Assembly: GCA_034522055.1 (NCBI GenBank)
Contig: JAXHLS010000002.1
Coordinates: 2,685,549 to 2,749,548 of the forward strand
From: Gammaproteobacteria bacterium
GTDB lineage: Bacteria; Pseudomonadota; Gammaproteobacteria; JAABTG01
Direction: 5' to 3'
Length of the DNA: 64,000 nucleotides
Made by a program: the position numbers and the translations under genes. This document shows, in pieces, positions 8,201 through 16,698 of the stretch. The stretch's first letter is position 1; each line of letters starts with the position of its first letter. The notes under the pieces are model-generated. The model was given only the letters and a program-made list of their open reading frames with translations, was not told the DNA's origin and searched no databases.

Positions 8201-8578
8201 TCAGTCGGCGGCGCCACCCGGGGGCGCGGCGCCGGGGTAGAACACACGCCCGTCCGTCTCGATGTGGGCCCGTAGTCGCGGGTCGCGGATGTGGTCCAGA
8301 AGGGACAGGTCGAAGGTGTAGGGGAGCAGCAGGTCGTCCAGTTCCGCCGCGATGGCGAGGAGTTCCTCCCGAGAGATGGCGCCCACCAGGGCGAGGTCGA
8401 TGTCCGACCCGGGGCGGTGCCGGCCGGTGGCCCGGGAGCCGTAGACCATGGCCGCCGTGACGCAGGGGTGGCGGGCGAGGACCTCCCGGGCGCGGCGGTA
8501 GTCCGCCTCCGGGATGCCGAAGGGCCGCGGGTCAGTCGCTGGCGCTTTGGCGGTGCGCGAAGGTGCTGGCAAGCTCAT
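8201..8578 (-). CDS. MNT-type nucleotidyltransferase (MntA-like antitoxin)
   Basis: A minimal nucleotidyltransferase with the pol-beta motif VYGSRATGRHRPGSDIDLAL (Gly-Ser, then Asp-x-Asp) and a third acidic position in FDLSLLD. Members of this family pair with HEPN proteins and, in the studied MntA/HepT case, AMPylate the toxin. The start at 8578 is favoured because the region just upstream is low-complexity and belongs to the HEPN reading frame. The genes then overlap by about 47 nt. A longer start at 8638 is possible. It lies downstream of the HEPN gene in one operon. Confidence 0.85.
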   Translation of the reverse strand: MSLPAPSRTAKAPATDPRPFGIPEADYRRAREVLARHPCVTAAMVYGSRATGRHRPGSDIDLALVGAISREELLAIAAELDDLLLPYTFDLSLLDHIRDPRLRAHIETDGRVFYPGAAPPGGAAD

Positions 8579-8951
8579 CGAGATGACGGGCGTAGCGGTC
8601 GCGGATGGCGCTGACGATGGCGTTGGCGGTGTCCTCATTATAGGTGTGGGCGGAGCGTTTGCGGTCCTGGAGCATGGCCATCCAGGGGTGACCGTCGCTC
8701 ACCAGGCCCACCTTGAAGGCCTCGCGCAGGGTATCCCGGGGGCCCGCCAGCCCGGTCGTGCCCTGCCATTCCAGGTAGTCCTTGAGTAATTTCCAGGCGA
8801 GTTCGTAGGTGAACTCGAAGGACTGGATGGTCCCTTGTTTCTCCAGGTCCGTCAGGGGACGCTCCGCCATCAGGGCGACTGCTTCGTTCAGGCGTGTCAG
8901 CGCCCGGCTGTAGCTGGTGTAGCGTTGGGCCCAGCGGGGTGTCTCGGACAT
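8532..8951 (-). CDS. HEPN-domain protein (HI0074-like nucleotidyltransferase partner)
   Basis: From the methionine at 8951 the product is 139 residues, the normal length for HI0074-type proteins. Helical segments include QSFEFTYELAWKLLKDYLEW and DTLREAFKVGLV. The motif RKRSAHTYNE fits the HEPN Arg-x4-His nuclease signature. In the frame upstream of 8951 the composition is Pro/Arg/Gly-rich and unlike the family, so the longer start at 9158 is rejected. It forms an operon with the MNT gene at 8201-8578. The likely role is a toxin RNase neutralised by its partner. Confidence 0.85.
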   Translation of the reverse strand: MSETPRWAQRYTSYSRALTRLNEAVALMAERPLTDLEKQGTIQSFEFTYELAWKLLKDYLEWQGTTGLAGPRDTLREAFKVGLVSDGHPWMAMLQDRKRSAHTYNEDTANAIVSAIRDRYARHLDELASTFAHRQSASD

Positions 8952-9194
8952 GGGGAAACTCGGTCGGGGCTGGGCCTCGATGGGTGGGGTCGGTCCGTTG
9001 CGATGGTTCGCCATGGCGACCCCGCGCGCTGGCCAGCCGGAACCCGCCGCCGGGACTTCGGCTGCGCCGCTCCATGGTATGCGGCCCGGTCGGGGGCGGC
9101 AACCCGACCCCTCCCCCCGACCCCGCTCCCCGCAGCGAGGTGTGGGCGCGGTGGGCATATTGCCGGTCCCAAGGGAAGCTGTTAGCGTAAGCCT

Positions 9195-9680
9195 ATGACT
9201 TCAGTCGTGGAATTCTACGAACAACTGGCCTCTGCGCCGGATGATAAGACCCGGGCGCGGCTGATTGCCGAGGCGTTCGAGCGCGTGGAGGAGCGCTACC
9301 CGGAGGTCAAGGAGCTGGCGACGCAATCCGGTCTGCGCGATACGGAGCTTCGCTTGCAGAAGGAGATCGCGCAGGTCCGGGCGGAGATGCGCGAGATGGA
9401 TGGGCGGCTCACGAAGGAGATCGCGCAGATCCGGGCGGAGATGCACGAGATGGACGGCCGGCTCACGAAGGAGATAGCGCAGGTCCGGGCGGACATGCAC
9501 GAGATGGATGGTCGGCTCACGAAGGAGATCGCGCAGGTCCGGGCGGACATGCACGAGATGGGCGGGCGGCTCGCGAAGGAGATTGCCCAGACGAAGGTGG
9601 ACACGATCAAGTGGACGGCGGGGATGCTGGTGGTCCAGCTCGGTCTGTTCGGTGCGTTGCTGAAGTTGCTTCTTCCCTGA
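9195..9680 (+). CDS. Coiled-coil protein with four 18-residue repeats and a C-terminal membrane anchor
   Basis: A 161-residue protein. Residues 1-55 are helical and charged. Residues 56-127 are four near-identical 18-residue repeats of the form KEIAQVRADMHEMDGRLT, encoded by 54-bp DNA repeats. Residues 140-161 form one hydrophobic helix (GMLVVQLGLFGALLKLLLP). It resembles DUF1640/CCDC90-like small membrane coiled coils, which lack a clear bacterial function. The repeat number is probably variable between strains. It sits between two HEPN/MNT modules, with no sign of belonging to either. Confidence 0.8.
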   Translation: MTSVVEFYEQLASAPDDKTRARLIAEAFERVEERYPEVKELATQSGLRDTELRLQKEIAQVRAEMREMDGRLTKEIAQIRAEMHEMDGRLTKEIAQVRADMHEMDGRLTKEIAQVRADMHEMGGRLAKEIAQTKVDTIKWTAGMLVVQLGLFGALLKLLLP

Positions 9681-9746
9681 CGGACGGGGTCGCCGCTCTC
9701 CATTGTGTTCTTTCTTGGCCCCGTTCCTCGCACCACGAAAGAACAC

Positions 9747-9990
9747 AGGGGTCGTTTCTTGACCTTTAAGTCCTGGGCTCCGCTTCAATCCACAGCCGTA
9801 GCGCAGCTGGGAGGCGCAATGGGGTTAGCCTCGGTTGCTGTCGCCCTCACCCCAACCCTTTACTCCGGGCATCCTGCCCTTCGCCCCTGCGGGGCCGCAC
9901 TTCGTGCGTTCAAATCCGCGCCCGGCGGATTTGTCCCCCCCGATGGGGAGAGGGGGGGCGTGCTTCGCGACTTTCACGTTAAAGTCTGTG
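9747..9990. repeat. Repeat region: AAAGGGGTC leader and inverted CGAAGGGCAGGATGCC block
   Basis: ACAGGGGTCGTTTCTTGACC near 9747 is the leader seen at 10876 and 11154. From 9840 the sequence is the reverse complement of a block also found at 26925-27030 and partly at 20640-20700. That block has the order AAATCCG..CGGATTT hairpin, GCAGGGCGAAGGGCAGGATG, then CCCGGAGTA. No gene is seen. Confidence 0.75.
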
Positions 9991-10011
9991 CCATCAGGGG
10001 GGATAAGGGTG

Positions 10012-10443
10012 ATGAGCCATTCCGAGTATGAGCAACCAAATGGGCTGGATATGTCGACTCTGGCAGAAGAGTTGAAACATGTCTTCCAGGGAACAACCGT
10101 CATTGCCGCCGTCTATGTCCTGGGGTCTGCCGTGACCGGCCATCTGCGCCCCGACAGCGACATCGATATTGCCCTGCTTCCCATGGACGAGAACGGCATA
10201 TCGATGCAGGCCCGCCTCGCTATCGCCGGCCGGCTTGAAGCCAGATTGAAGAGGACGGTGGATGTGGGCGTGATCACGGCGCGCAACCTCGTCTATGCCC
10301 GGGAAGCGATACTCAATGGCCGGCGCATTATCACTCTGGAGGAAGATTATGCCGAAGCGACAGAAACACGGTTGTTGGGCTGCTACTTGACCTTCCGCCA
10401 GGATCGCCAGGTGGTCGAGGAGAGCTACCGTGCCCCTGGATGA
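10012..10443 (+). CDS. MntA-like nucleotidyltransferase antitoxin
   Basis: A 143-residue product from the ATG at 10012, which follows a purine-rich stretch (GGGGGGATAAGGGTG). The pol-beta motif is VLGSAVTGHLRPDSDIDIAL, giving Gly-Ser-x10-Asp-x-Asp. A further acidic residue follows in KRTVDVGVI. This matches MntA enzymes that inactivate HepT toxins by adding AMP. The gene overlaps the HepT gene by 14 nt. Gene order is antitoxin first, opposite to the pair at 8201-8951, and the sequences are clearly different, so the two pairs are not a recent duplication. Confidence 0.88.
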   Translation: MSHSEYEQPNGLDMSTLAEELKHVFQGTTVIAAVYVLGSAVTGHLRPDSDIDIALLPMDENGISMQARLAIAGRLEARLKRTVDVGVITARNLVYAREAILNGRRIITLEEDYAEATETRLLGCYLTFRQDRQVVEESYRAPG

Positions 10444-10843
10444 CGTCAGCCTGAACAAGGCGGCGATCATCGAGCGCTGCATTCGCCGCATGCGGGAAGA
10501 GTATGATGCCGACCGGAGCCTGACGAACCCCACTCATTTGGATGCGCTGGTTCTCAATATCGAGCGGGCCTGCCAAGCGGCCATCGACCTGGCCATGCAC
10601 ATCGTCTCGAAAGAGCATCTCGGCATGCCGCAAAGCAGTGCCGAAGCCTTCGGCCTGCTTCAGCACGCGGGGAAAATAAACCATTCCCTGGCATCACGCC
10701 TTTCCGGCATGACCGGTTTCCGCAATATCGCCATCCATCAATATCAGGATATCGAGCCGCAGGTCATCCATTGGATCGTCCAGGAAGGCTGGCGGGATTT
10801 CGTCGCCCTGTGCGCTGCTGTCGGTCTGAAAATAGAGCCCTGA
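10430..10843 (+). CDS. HepT-like HEPN toxin (DUF86)
   Basis: A 137-residue all-helical protein with the signature GFRNIAIHQYQDI, that is Arg-x4-His-x-Tyr, the catalytic and AMPylation motif of HepT RNase toxins. The N-terminal helix (LNKAAIIERCIRRMREEYDA) and the segment HLDALVLNIERACQAAIDLA are typical of DUF86. It is co-transcribed with MntA and starts inside its 3' end, so translation is coupled. The Tyr and RNase residues are intact, so the module is predicted to be functional. Confidence 0.9.
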   Translation: MPLDDVSLNKAAIIERCIRRMREEYDADRSLTNPTHLDALVLNIERACQAAIDLAMHIVSKEHLGMPQSSAEAFGLLQHAGKINHSLASRLSGMTGFRNIAIHQYQDIEPQVIHWIVQEGWRDFVALCAAVGLKIEP

Positions 10844-10875
10844 AACAGGACAAAGGACCCGAGGATACGAGGATA

Positions 10876-11160
10876 AAGGGGTCGTTTCTTGACCTTTAAA
10901 TTACTCTCCCTCTCCCTCTGGGAGAGGGCCGGGATGAGGGGATGGGAGCCCGGCCGGCGGCTCCGAACTCGGGCCGTATCCCCTCATCCTGTCCTTCTCC
11001 CCCGGGGAGAAGGGACCTTGCCGGAAGCGGTGGAGGAGTCATCGAGGCCGTGCCATTGGTGACGCCGTTTCAAGTTACTCTCCCTCTCCCCGGGGGAGAG
11101 GGCCGGGGTGAGGAGATGCGGAGCCCGGCCGGCGGCTCCGTGCCTGGGAGCAAAGGGGTC
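10876..11160. repeat. GC-rich composite repeat with leader
   Basis: The leader AAAGGGGTCGTTTCTTGACC (10876) opens a full unit: first hairpin block, second hairpin block, tail with GTGACGCCGTTTCAAGTTA, then another first block ending at a new leader (11154). It follows the HepT gene directly. Confidence 0.85.
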
Positions 11161-11178
11161 GTTTCTTGACCTTTTCAA

Positions 11179-11845
11179 TTACTCTCCCTCTCCCCGGGGA
11201 GAGGGCCGGGGTGAGGGGATGGGAGCTTGGCCGGCGGTTCCATTCCTGCGCCGTAGCCCCTCATCCTGTCCTTCTCCCGGGGGAGAAGGGACCTTATCTG
11301 CGACGGTGGAGGGGGCATCCGGGCCGTGCCATTGGTGACGCCGTTCAGGTTACGCCCCTCTCCCCCGGGCAGAAGATCCATCAAGTTACTCTCCCTCTCC
11401 CCAGGGGAGAGGGCCGGGGTGAGGGGATGGGAGCTTGGCCGGCGGTTCCATTCCTGCGCCGTATCCCCTCATCCTGTCCTTCTCCCCGGGGGAGAAGGGA
11501 CCTTATCTGCGACGGTGGAGGGGGCACCCAGGCCGTGCCATTGGTGACGCCGTTCAGGTTACGCCCCTTTCCCCCGGGCAGAACATCCATCAAGTTACTC
11601 TCCCTCTCCCCCGGGGAGAGGGCCGGGGTGAGGGGATGGGAGCTTGGCCGGCGGTTCCATTCCTGCGCCGTATCCCCTCATCCTGTCCTTTTCCCCGGGG
11701 GAGAAGGGACCTTATCGGCGACGGCGGAGGGGGCGTCCCGGCCGTACGATTGGTGACGCCGTTCAGGTTACGGCCCTCTCCCTTGGGGAGCGGGCCGATC
11801 AGGTTACTCCCCCTCTCCCCCGGGGAGAGGGTTGGGGTGAGGGAA
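11179..11845. repeat. Three tandem about 208-bp GC-rich units plus a partial fourth
   Basis: TTACTCTCCCTCTCC-type unit starts occur at 11179, 11386, 11595 and 11804, giving periods of 207, 209 and 209 bases. Each unit holds the two hairpin blocks, then GACGGTGGAGGGGG, then CCATTGGTGACGCCGTTCAGG, then a CCCCTCTCCCCCGGGCAGAA spacer. The units are nearly identical, unlike the dispersed copies, which points to recent unequal recombination. No spacers or cas genes are present. Confidence 0.9.
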
Positions 11846-11944
11846 GGACCGTGGCGATACGCGCTCCTCTTTCATCATCTGGGGCGGCGCGTATCGCCAT
11901 GAGAGTCAAACAAAGGTCTGGAGAACAACCAATCGGGTTTATTT

Positions 11945-11974
11945 TTGACATTTTAAACCATTATTATTTAATAT
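11945..11974 (+). promoter_or_regulatory. Probable sigma-70 promoter for the SatD operon
   Basis: A consensus -35 TTGACA (11945-11950), an 18-base spacer and a -10 TAATAT (11969-11974) lie in an AT-rich stretch 29 bases before the SatD start. This is a strong contrast to the GC-rich repeats just upstream. Confidence 0.6.
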
Positions 11975-12002
11975 GCGCCTAAACAACCAAAAAGGTTGAG
12001 CC

Positions 12003-12644
12003 ATGCCGTACCTGGTTCTCATTGGTGATCTGATTGCTTCGCGGCACTCGCAAAACCGTAGAGATCTCCAGAATCGACTCAGAGCGATACTGAAGAACCT
12101 GAATAGTCGGGTACCAAAACCGGTCTCACCTTACACTCTGACCCTGGGCGATGAATTCCAGGCTGTGTTCAATGCGGCAGACCATGTTTTCGACGATATG
12201 GTACAAATCATGGCGGCACTGCATCCTGATCAGGTGCGCTTTTCCTTAGGCCTTGGCAATATCACCACCGACCTGAATCCCGAACAATCCCTGGGCATGG
12301 ACGGCCCGGCCTTTTATCGGTCTCGCGAGGGCATCGACCGGCTGAAGGATAGCGGTGACCTGCTATACCTGGGTGGCCTGCCTGACAATTGGGCCTTGCT
12401 GGCTGAGGGGTCTTTGCGCCTGCTTAGCCAACGGTTCCAAAGATGGGAAGCCAACCGCTTTGCTATCCTGCATGGAATACTGGTTGGTGAACCAGTGAAA
12501 ACCATAGCCGCCAGACTTGAGATATCAGAGCAGGCCGTCTACAAGAACATCCATAGCGGCGGACTGGAGGCTGTGAAGCAAGTACTATCCGCCTTGACCG
12601 GGATTCTTAACAACTGCTTGGCGGAGGACGGGCCAATTGAATAA
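12003..12644 (+). CDS. SatD-family protein
   Basis: A 213-residue protein starting MPYLVLIGDLIASRHSQNR, followed by YTLTLGDEFQAVFNAAD; both segments are hallmarks of the SatD family. The C terminus has a helix-turn-helix-like segment (TIAARLEISEQAVYKNIHSG) that may bind DNA. SatD is named from a Streptococcus acid-tolerance locus; its biochemical role is not established to my knowledge. It is followed after 15 bases by a membrane-protein gene, the usual arrangement for SatD in proteobacteria. Codon use is less GC-biased than in the neighbours, so lateral acquisition is possible. Confidence 0.8.
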   Translation: MPYLVLIGDLIASRHSQNRRDLQNRLRAILKNLNSRVPKPVSPYTLTLGDEFQAVFNAADHVFDDMVQIMAALHPDQVRFSLGLGNITTDLNPEQSLGMDGPAFYRSREGIDRLKDSGDLLYLGGLPDNWALLAEGSLRLLSQRFQRWEANRFAILHGILVGEPVKTIAARLEISEQAVYKNIHSGGLEAVKQVLSALTGILNNCLAEDGPIE

Positions 12645-12659
12645 ACAGGGAACGAACGC

Positions 12660-13421
12660 ATGGAAGAATTGCTGTTTCTGAACGGCCTGTTGTTCAGCCG
12701 ACTGGTCTTCATATTTAACGACAGTCACCTGCCCGGAAGGGCAATCACGCTTTTGGTTTCAGTTCAGGTAGTGCTCTGCCTCCTGCTCTTTACGGTAGGC
12801 TGGCCGGCGATGCTATTAGCGGTTGTGGTCTTGCTTGTTCACCTGGCAACGGAGTACTGGCCAAAAGAAAGCTGGCTGAATGAAAGCCGCATATTGAGTG
12901 TTGTGATCATTCTGGTCGCAACAACGCTCCTCAGAGAGCAGCTCACCCTGGCAACCTGGTTAAACGCGGTCCTCGCCGAACTGGTGAGTTTCTTTGGAAG
13001 CGCTGGTGCCAACATCGATGGCTTCCTTAGTCCGGCACTTTGGTTTCTCCTGGGTTTTCTGCTGGTGGCAAACGAGGCCAATTTACTGATCCGCAGCCTG
13101 TTTCACCGCTTTAACTTGGAGCCACGTCTTCACGCTGATAATGATGGGACTAAATCACCTGATCAACTCGACGAACAGGAATACAACGCCGGGCGAGTCA
13201 TCGGTATCCTCGAGCGTTGGTTAATGTACAGCGTTTTGTTGGTCAGCCAGAACTTCAACGTAATTGGCTTAATTATAGCGGCTAAAGCGTTCGCAAGATT
13301 TCGTCAGATGGAAGAGCGCACCTTTGCCGAGTACGTCCTGATCGGAACCCTCTCTTCAATGCTCCTGACTGTACTGGTTGCCCAAATCATAGGTGGATTG
13401 AGTGGCAGCTGGTTCACCTGA
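12660..13421 (+). CDS. Polytopic membrane protein paired with SatD
   Basis: A 253-residue integral membrane protein. Hydrophobic segments lie near residues 25-45, 48-68, 77-95, 118-140, 180-210 and 225-248. The C-terminal part (GLIIAAKAFARFRQMEERTF, then AEYVLIGTLSSML) is the conserved region of the membrane partner commonly found with SatD and related to DUF3307 proteins. A soluble loop lies around residues 145-175. Function unknown. The gene ends about 60 bases before the left end of an ISL3 insertion, which has not damaged it. Confidence 0.75.
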   Translation: MEELLFLNGLLFSRLVFIFNDSHLPGRAITLLVSVQVVLCLLLFTVGWPAMLLAVVVLLVHLATEYWPKESWLNESRILSVVIILVATTLLREQLTLATWLNAVLAELVSFFGSAGANIDGFLSPALWFLLGFLLVANEANLLIRSLFHRFNLEPRLHADNDGTKSPDQLDEQEYNAGRVIGILERWLMYSVLLVSQNFNVIGLIIAAKAFARFRQMEERTFAEYVLIGTLSSMLLTVLVAQIIGGLSGSWFT

Positions 13422-13482
13422 CACGACGTGCACTCAGTAACTCCGTAACAACCCTTTCAGCATCCCTTGCAGAACAAAGTAA

Positions 13483-14891
13483 GCCTCGTCAGAAAAATTC
13501 GTGGGCCGTTTCCGGGACAGGTAATGCTCCAAGCGCATGATATAAAGCGATTTCTGCCGCATGATAAGTCCTGAAGCCATATGCTTTTCTGGTGGTCAGT
13601 TTCGCTTTGTTATTGAAACCTTCGACAATGCCGCTCGAAAACTGCTTTTTTGCCCGGAACCAGTTCAGCAGCAGGGGCCGATGGTTTCTCAGCATGCGGG
13701 CCACCTTCTTCATCGGCTCAATCTTGGAACGCATCGTTTTCGTACACCACTTATCCAGGAACTCACCGGCCCAATAGGGCGACTGATACGACCAGAAGAG
13801 CTGAAACTCTTCTTTGAGCAGATAGCTTCTGACCGACTTCAAATTGTACTGCAGCAGATCCGCCAGTTTGGTCTCCTGTTTCTCCGTCAGATTCTCCGGA
13901 CGCTTGAGCAGCAGCCAGCGGGTCTTCGTCAGTACCGGATCGTAGCCCCTTTTCTTCAGCTCCTTCGCCTCCCCGGCCCGCACCTCGTCGATCGCTTTAC
14001 TCAAGTGCGCCATGATGTGGAACCGGTCCAGGATGTGGAGTGCACCTCCCGCCTTCTTGGCGATCACCCTCAGGTAGGGCTTCCACATATCGCTGCAGAT
14101 ATAGCGCAATTCAGCGGTTCGTTCCTTGCCAAGCCACCGGAAGAATCCCAGCAAAGTTTTGACCTTCCGTTTCTTGCCGATCCACAGCAACCGTTTACAG
14201 CCCACGTCGATCTGGTAAACCAGCGTCAGGTACTTGTGGCCCCTCTGCCATTGGATCTCATCGATACCAATAGCTTCAATGCCCGACAGGTCTCTATGTT
14301 CCCGGCCCCAGGTGACAGCCATCTCGACCGAGCAGAACACATGGTCCCAACTGGTGCGAAAGGCTTCAGCAACTTCCTTCCAGCTCAGGCGTTTGGCCCA
14401 GCTCGCCAGAAACCAGGCATAGGCCTCGGTCAGGCGATGTTTGCCTTCGGCCCAAGGCATCCGCTCCACCACGATGCCACAGCTAGGACAGTCGACGCGG
14501 CGTGGTGCATAGAGAAAAAACACCTTAATACCCCACACCGGAATAAACTCAAATCTTCGAACCGGCAGTGTGTCGTAACCCGGCCTTCGCCGGCCGCACT
14601 TCGAGCACTCCGGCCGCCCATTACCGCGAGGGTGGAGTTCGGCCTCGATTGTCGGCACCTCCGTGCCATCTACCCAACGGATGGCGCCGTACACAAAAGA
14701 TTTGAATTTCTGGACGCGATTAAGGATAGTCTTGACTTGCATCCTCGCTCCTTTTTTCTGATTGACGGTTGGTCGTACTTCCATCATCTCAGAGTTAGGG
14801 AGCAGGATGCGCTTCCCCTAATAAAATCTAAATTTGCATCCCTGGAGTGCTAGTTATCTACGTTTTTACCCACAAATTTTCCTGAAGAGCC
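13483..14891 (-). mobile_element. ISL3-family insertion sequence, complete copy
   Basis: The left end GCCTCGTCAGAAAAATTCGT (13483) and the right end, read inward GGCTCTTCAGGAAAATTTGT (ending at 14891), are imperfect terminal inverted repeats with 4 mismatches in 23 bases. The element is about 1.41 kb with a single transposase gene. No direct repeat flanks it: the right end abuts an internal fragment of a second copy of the same element, so the region has been rearranged since insertion. Confidence 0.85.
13489..14742 (-). CDS. ISL3-family transposase
   Basis: From the methionine at 14742 (MQVKTILNRVQKFKSFVYG) the product is 417 residues, normal for ISL3. An N-terminal zinc-finger-like region (PECSKCGRRRPGYD, then CPSCG) precedes a helix-turn-helix region (RLSWKEVAEAFRTSWDHVFC). 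The DDE domain follows: first Asp in IEAIGIDEIQWQRGHKY, second in LRYICSDMWKPYLRVI, last acidic in SSGIVEGFNNKAKLTTRKAY. All catalytic residues are intact, so it may be active. The longer start at 14787 adds 15 residues unlike the family. Confidence 0.9.
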   Translation of the reverse strand: MQVKTILNRVQKFKSFVYGAIRWVDGTEVPTIEAELHPRGNGRPECSKCGRRRPGYDTLPVRRFEFIPVWGIKVFFLYAPRRVDCPSCGIVVERMPWAEGKHRLTEAYAWFLASWAKRLSWKEVAEAFRTSWDHVFCSVEMAVTWGREHRDLSGIEAIGIDEIQWQRGHKYLTLVYQIDVGCKRLLWIGKKRKVKTLLGFFRWLGKERTAELRYICSDMWKPYLRVIAKKAGGALHILDRFHIMAHLSKAIDEVRAGEAKELKKRGYDPVLTKTRWLLLKRPENLTEKQETKLADLLQYNLKSVRSYLLKEEFQLFWSYQSPYWAGEFLDKWCTKTMRSKIEPMKKVARMLRNHRPLLLNWFRAKKQFSSGIVEGFNNKAKLTTRKAYGFRTYHAAEIALYHALGALPVPETAHEFF

Positions 14892-14992
14892 CCAATAGCT
14901 TCAATGCCCGACAGGTCTCTATGTTCCCGGCCCCAGGTGATAGCCATCTCGACCGAGCAGAACACATGGTCCCAACTGGTGCGAAAGGCTTC

Positions 14993-16698
14993 GGGTGCAG
15001 ATCTTATAGAACGAGTTGATCGGCCAATAGAAACAAGTAGTTGCATATTTCATGGAGAAAATACAGGGTGTAACCAACGGGGAGACAAGCAGTTTGAGGC
15101 CAACTCCCCCCCCATTGGAGACACCCTGTGCAAAAAGCATATACGAAAGTCGAGCCGACCACATTCGATGAATTCACCGCAACGAGGGATCAGCTAGAGC
15201 GAGTGATCAGCCGTTTGCGGTCGCCTGAAGCGTCCAATCAGCGCCATGACGAACTGGAAAGCATGATCCACCAGGAAGGGCAGGAGCTGTGCCGGCTGCT
15301 GTATCAGGCGGGGCTTGATGTGCGCTCGAATGAAGAGGTGAAGCGGGAAGCCGTGACGGGCCATGACAACGTCGTGCGCACCTATTACCGGGAAGGCTGC
15401 GAGCGCCAGATAGAGAGTATGTTTGGCGAAGTCATCTATCGCAGAAAGGGTTACAGCCACCCCCAGGGTGAGTGTCTTTTTCCGCTGGATGAAGCCCTCA
15501 ATATGCCGAAGAGGAAGTACACCTACGGTCTGAGGGCATGTATCAGTCTGGCCGTGTGTCAGAACGCATTCGATGCCTCGCTTGAAGGACTGTCCACTTT
15601 GATAGAGGGCAAGATACCGAAGCGTCAGGCACAAGAGCTGGTGTCGGAGGTGAGCACGGATTTCGAGGCATTCTACGCCCAGCGCGCCATCACGCCGGTA
15701 CAGTTGCCGGGCACCGTGCTGGTGATGAGCCAGGATGGCAAGGGGATCGCGCTACGTCATGAGGATCTGCGCGAGGCCACACGCAAAGCGGCACAGCAGG
15801 AGCACCATACGCTGTGTACGCGTCTGAGCACGGGGGAGAAACGCAACCGCAAGCGCATGGCGACGGTAGCCACGGTCTATGATGTGGCGCCCCACGTTCG
15901 CTCAGCGGTGGACGTGATAGGGAGACAGGGGGAGGACGGTAAGCCTTCACGCAAGGACGCGCCGAAGGCGCAGAACAAGCGAGTATGGGCCTCGATCGAA
16001 GCAGACATGGAGCGGGTCACGGAGCAAATTGTGGAGGAATCCCTGCGCCGGGATCCGAAACGCGAGCGGCCTTGGGTGATGCTGGTTGACGGGCACAAGG
16101 ACCAAATCAAGGTAATCAAGCGGGTGTTCAAGCGACACGCCATTAAGGTCCCGCTGATCCTGGACTTCATCCATGTCCTGGAATACCTGTGGCGCGCGAC
16201 CTGGTGCTTCTTTGACAGCAAAGATAAGGAGCAGGCGCAGGCGGCCGAGCACTGGGTGTTGGAGAAGGCGCAAGCCATCCTTGAAGGACGTTCCGGCCCA
16301 GTGGCGGCCGGGATAAGGATCAAGGCCAAGCGCTGCGCGCTGTCAGCGAAGAAGCAAGAGGTCATCGCGACAGTGGCGAATTACTTGACCAACCATACTG
16401 CGATGTTGCGTTACGACCAGTTCATGCAACAGGGTTACCCGATAGCAACCGGCGTGATCGAAGGCGCGTGCCGCCATCTGATTGCTGATCGGTTCGAAAT
16501 AACGGGGGCGCGTTGGTCGCTAAAAACCGCGGAGGGCATCCTTCGGCTTCGTGCGATCCGCGCCAGTGGCGACTGGGATAGGTATCAGGCATTCCACAAG
16601 AAGCAGGAGTGGAAAAGAAACCACCTTCAGCGCTTCCACGGGCCGGAAACACAAGCCATGGTTTGGGCGGAATGAGTCGTTCTAAAAGAGCCGCACCC
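14993..16698 (+). mobile_element. ISKra4-family insertion sequence with 9-bp target duplication
   Basis: The ends are GGGTGCAGATCTTATAGAAC (14993) and, read inward, GGGTGCGGCTCTTTTAGAAC (to 16698), forming imperfect inverted repeats. The element is flanked on both sides by AAAGGCTTC. The uninterrupted ISL3 copy has this sequence once, so the duplication and the insertion point are certain. Length is about 1.7 kb. Confidence 0.9.
15128..16675 (+). CDS. ISKra4-family transposase
   Basis: A 515-residue DDE transposase. The first Asp is in VLVMSQDGKGIALRHEDL, the second in PWVMLVDGHKDQIK, and the acidic residue of GVIEGACRHLIADRFEITGA provides the last. The region RQIESMFGEVIYRRKGYSHP and the tail TGARWSLKTAEGILRLRAI are typical of the family. 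Both inverted repeats are present, so the element could still move. Confidence 0.9.
   Translation: MQKAYTKVEPTTFDEFTATRDQLERVISRLRSPEASNQRHDELESMIHQEGQELCRLLYQAGLDVRSNEEVKREAVTGHDNVVRTYYREGCERQIESMFGEVIYRRKGYSHPQGECLFPLDEALNMPKRKYTYGLRACISLAVCQNAFDASLEGLSTLIEGKIPKRQAQELVSEVSTDFEAFYAQRAITPVQLPGTVLVMSQDGKGIALRHEDLREATRKAAQQEHHTLCTRLSTGEKRNRKRMATVATVYDVAPHVRSAVDVIGRQGEDGKPSRKDAPKAQNKRVWASIEADMERVTEQIVEESLRRDPKRERPWVMLVDGHKDQIKVIKRVFKRHAIKVPLILDFIHVLEYLWRATWCFFDSKDKEQAQAAEHWVLEKAQAILEGRSGPVAAGIRIKAKRCALSAKKQEVIATVANYLTNHTAMLRYDQFMQQGYPIATGVIEGACRHLIADRFEITGARWSLKTAEGILRLRAIRASGDWDRYQAFHKKQEWKRNHLQRFHGPETQAMVWAE

Noticed and set aside
11179-11845. CRISPR-like regular spacing
   Set aside because: Units are about 208 bp and conserved throughout. 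There are no short repeats with variable spacers and no cas genes.
13561-14853. 430-residue plus-strand frame opposite the ISL3 transposase
   Set aside because: Antisense shadow; the minus strand encodes a complete transposase with catalytic motifs.
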